Source: Acidobacteriota bacterium
GTDB lineage: Bacteria; Acidobacteriota; Holophagae; Acanthopleuribacterales; Acanthopleuribacteraceae
Length of the DNA: 64,000 nucleotides
Direction of reading: 5' to 3'
Assembly: GCA_020637335.1 (NCBI GenBank)
Contig: JACJWC010000017.1
Span: 1-64,000, forward strand
Positions 62,251 through 64,000 of this stretch are shown piece after piece; the stretch's first letter is position 1, and each line of letters opens with the position of its first letter. The translations under genes were made by a program, and so were the position numbers. The notes beneath the pieces were generated by a model. It was not told the DNA's origin, searched no databases, and was given only the letters and a program-made list of their open reading frames with translations.

Positions 62251-64000
62251 TTGAGTTTTGCCTGCGCCGCCGCGTTACGGTGGGGATGTTTTATATTGGC
62301 GTGGTTTTATTGGGCTTTATCTCCTATCAAAACCTCTCCATTGAAGGTCAACCGGATGTTGAATTGCCCCAGTTGGTGATCTCGTCCAATTGGCCAAATA
62401 CCCCACCCGAAGTGGTTCAGGTCTTCCTCACCTCACCCATTGAGGAAGTTTCCGCCCAACTGGATGGTCTGGAAGAAATGACCTCCAGTTCGACCACGCG
62501 CAGCGGTTGTCAGGTCACCTTGAAGTTCAATCGCGATACGGATATGGAGTTTGCGCGTTTGGACTTAAACGAACGGCTCTCCAAATTGCGCAGCGAATTG
62601 CCGCCCGGTGCCTCGCAACCCATTATTTCCAGTCTGAGCAATGAAGCCCTGGAGACATCCGCCCTGATTACCTTGTCCATATCGGGCCCGTACGACTTGC
62701 AACGGCTTTCCGACATTGTCGAGGACGATATTGTCGCGGCGATCAACTCGGTTGAGGGTGTGGCGCGGGCAACGCCCTATGGCATTCGCAATAAGGAACT
62801 CAAAATTCAGCTCAATCGCGATGCTATGGACCTTTACCAACTCGTACCCGAGCTGGTCACGCGAAAAGTAGTGGAATTGACGCGTACTTACGAAACCGCC
62901 CGGATCACCTTGGACAACCGCGAAATGACGGTGACCATTGCCAACAGCATTCCCGACCTGCAAACCATGCAGGACCTGATCATCCTGCAACGCGGGGATC
63001 AGGTCATTCGGTTGCGCGATTTGGGCGAATCTACGATTGGCTTTGCCGATGTGCGCAGTTTGGCCCGTTTAAACGGTAATCCGACCTTGACTGTTGCGGT
63101 CGAAAAAGAGGTAGGTGCCAATCTGATTGAGACGGCGCAGCGCGTGCATCAGACGGTGGATGAATTGGGACCACGCCTGCCAAAAAATTTGAGAATTGAC
63201 TGGGTTGCCGACGAGGGCAAACTCATGCAGGAACAATTAAATTCAGTGTATGAACGGTCCTTGTGGTGCGTGGCCCTTATCATCATTCTGTTGTTGATTT
63301 TCCTGCGCTCAGGCTCTGCTGCTTTGGTCATCACCTTGAACATCCTGTTTTCGGTCCTGATCACGATCAATTTCATGTACTACTTCGATATTACCTTTAA
63401 CATTGTCACCTTGAGTGGCTTGGCCATTGGTTTCGGCATGTTGGTTGACAATGCGATTGTGGTTCTGGAGAACACGTTTCGCTTACGTGAAGAGGGTCTA
63501 TCGCCCATGGCTGCGGCTCTACAGGGCGCCAAAGAGGTGGTTTGGGCCATTTTGGCTTCAACCTTGACCACGGTTGCCGCGTTTAGCTGCATGTTATTTT
63601 TGAAGGACCGGTTGGCCGTGGCCTACGGGCCATTGGTTTTGTCGGTCATTTTTAGTCTGTCAGCGTCTATGCTGGTTTCCTTCACGTTTACGCCGCTTTT
63701 GTGCTTGATGATTCGCGGCAGCGGCATCAAGGGTTCCGGACGGGCTAACGCCTATCAGCGCTTCACTGGCGCTGCCCTGGACCAATTTAATCGCGGTTAC
63801 ACGGCCCTGGTCGGGTTTCTGCTCAACCACAAATTGATGGTGGCCAGCCTTGTCGGTTTTGCCGTGTTCTTTTACTGGCGCGGATTTACCGAACTGGACC
63901 GCGGCAACTTTTCCTTTTTCTCCAATCGACAAGACAATTTGATGGTGTTTGTGCGCATGCCGGAAGGGGCTGAACTGGAGACCGCCGACGATGTGATTCG
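62247..64000 (+). CDS. Second RND efflux permease, 3' end outside window
   Basis: The frame is open for 584 codons plus two bases at the window edge. It starts at ATG 62247, overlapping the first permease's stop codon by four bases. The visible half has the RND porter domain and the TM2-TM6 bundle, including TM4 motif GFGMLVDNAIVVLENTFR and a short porter-2 start at the edge. It belongs to the family of the first permease. Two adjacent permeases sharing one adaptor suggest a heteromeric pump like MdtBC, with the second permease shorter and more standard. Confidence 0.92.
   Translation, partial: MIEFCLRRRVTVGMFYIGVVLLGFISYQNLSIEGQPDVELPQLVISSNWPNTPPEVVQVFLTSPIEEVSAQLDGLEEMTSSSTTRSGCQVTLKFNRDTDMEFARLDLNERLSKLRSELPPGASQPIISSLSNEALETSALITLSISGPYDLQRLSDIVEDDIVAAINSVEGVARATPYGIRNKELKIQLNRDAMDLYQLVPELVTRKVVELTRTYETARITLDNREMTVTIANSIPDLQTMQDLIILQRGDQVIRLRDLGESTIGFADVRSLARLNGNPTLTVAVEKEVGANLIETAQRVHQTVDELGPRLPKNLRIDWVADEGKLMQEQLNSVYERSLWCVALIIILLLIFLRSGSAALVITLNILFSVLITINFMYYFDITFNIVTLSGLAIGFGMLVDNAIVVLENTFRLREEGLSPMAAALQGAKEVVWAILASTLTTVAAFSCMLFLKDRLAVAYGPLVLSVIFSLSASMLVSFTFTPLLCLMIRGSGIKGSGRANAYQRFTGAALDQFNRGYTALVGFLLNHKLMVASLVGFAVFFYWRGFTELDRGNFSFFSNRQDNLMVFVRMPEGAELETADDVI

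Overview
The window looks like chromosomal DNA from a two-membrane (Gram-negative) bacterium of intermediate G+C. Evidence for two membranes: RND efflux pumps, an outer-membrane barrel, lipoproteins and an Lgt-like enzyme. Several families are typical of Acidobacteriota: a VWFA-related secreted protein, a propeller/Y_Y_Y sensor kinase paired with a LytTR regulator, and a tetraether-synthase-like radical SAM protein. I infer Acidobacteriota with moderate confidence; no rRNA or other phylogenetic marker is present.

Layout. 1-10 kb: end of a secreted protein; LytTR two-component pair; SAM methyltransferase; 2-Cys peroxiredoxin with a good promoter and a shared terminator; Tyr-rich secreted protein and outer-membrane barrel; TlpA-like thioredoxin; membrane-anchored AraC regulator. 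10-20 kb: zinc-ribbon/TPR protein; SLC13-type carrier with RCK domains; PilZ/degenerate receiver - NAD synthetase - membrane protein; methylmalonyl-CoA mutase - MeaB. 20-23.3 kb: hybrid kinase and pyrBI. 23.3-30.8 kb is an accessory island: tandem and palindromic repeats, decayed genes, a 1,649-bp insertion sequence that splits a gene with a readable 7-bp target duplication, and a complete group II intron inserted in a dispersed repeat whose empty counterpart lies at 41.5 kb. 30.8-36.9 kb: a co-directional block, probably one transcript from a near-consensus promoter at 36838-36867. It encodes a lipoprotein, Lgt-like protein, Tes-like radical SAM enzyme, two small membrane proteins, ECF sigma factor, anti-sigma factor and two secreted proteins. 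36.9-43.5 kb: SLC4-type carrier, PP2C phosphatase, vapBC, hairpin repeats and a parallel beta-helix protein. 43.5-64 kb: SLC12-like transporter, HerA/YjgR-like ATPase, large PAS hybrid kinase, M49-like peptidase, rhomboid, FHA/lytic transglycosylase fusion, amidohydrolase, VWA protein, and an RND operon (adaptor plus two permeases, the second cut by the window end).

Most genes are ordinary chromosomal genes with clear Shine-Dalgarno sites. Several pairs are translationally coupled through ATGA overlaps: mutase/meaB, pyrB/pyrI, vapB/vapC, Lgt-like/radical SAM, anti-sigma/secreted protein, and RND permease 1/2. The best leads are the Tes-like/Lgt-like/ECF-sigma operon, the gene rebuilt by removing the IS, the group II intron defined against its empty site, and the FHA-TM-transglycosylase fusion. 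Functions are read from motifs and family knowledge; no database search was run.
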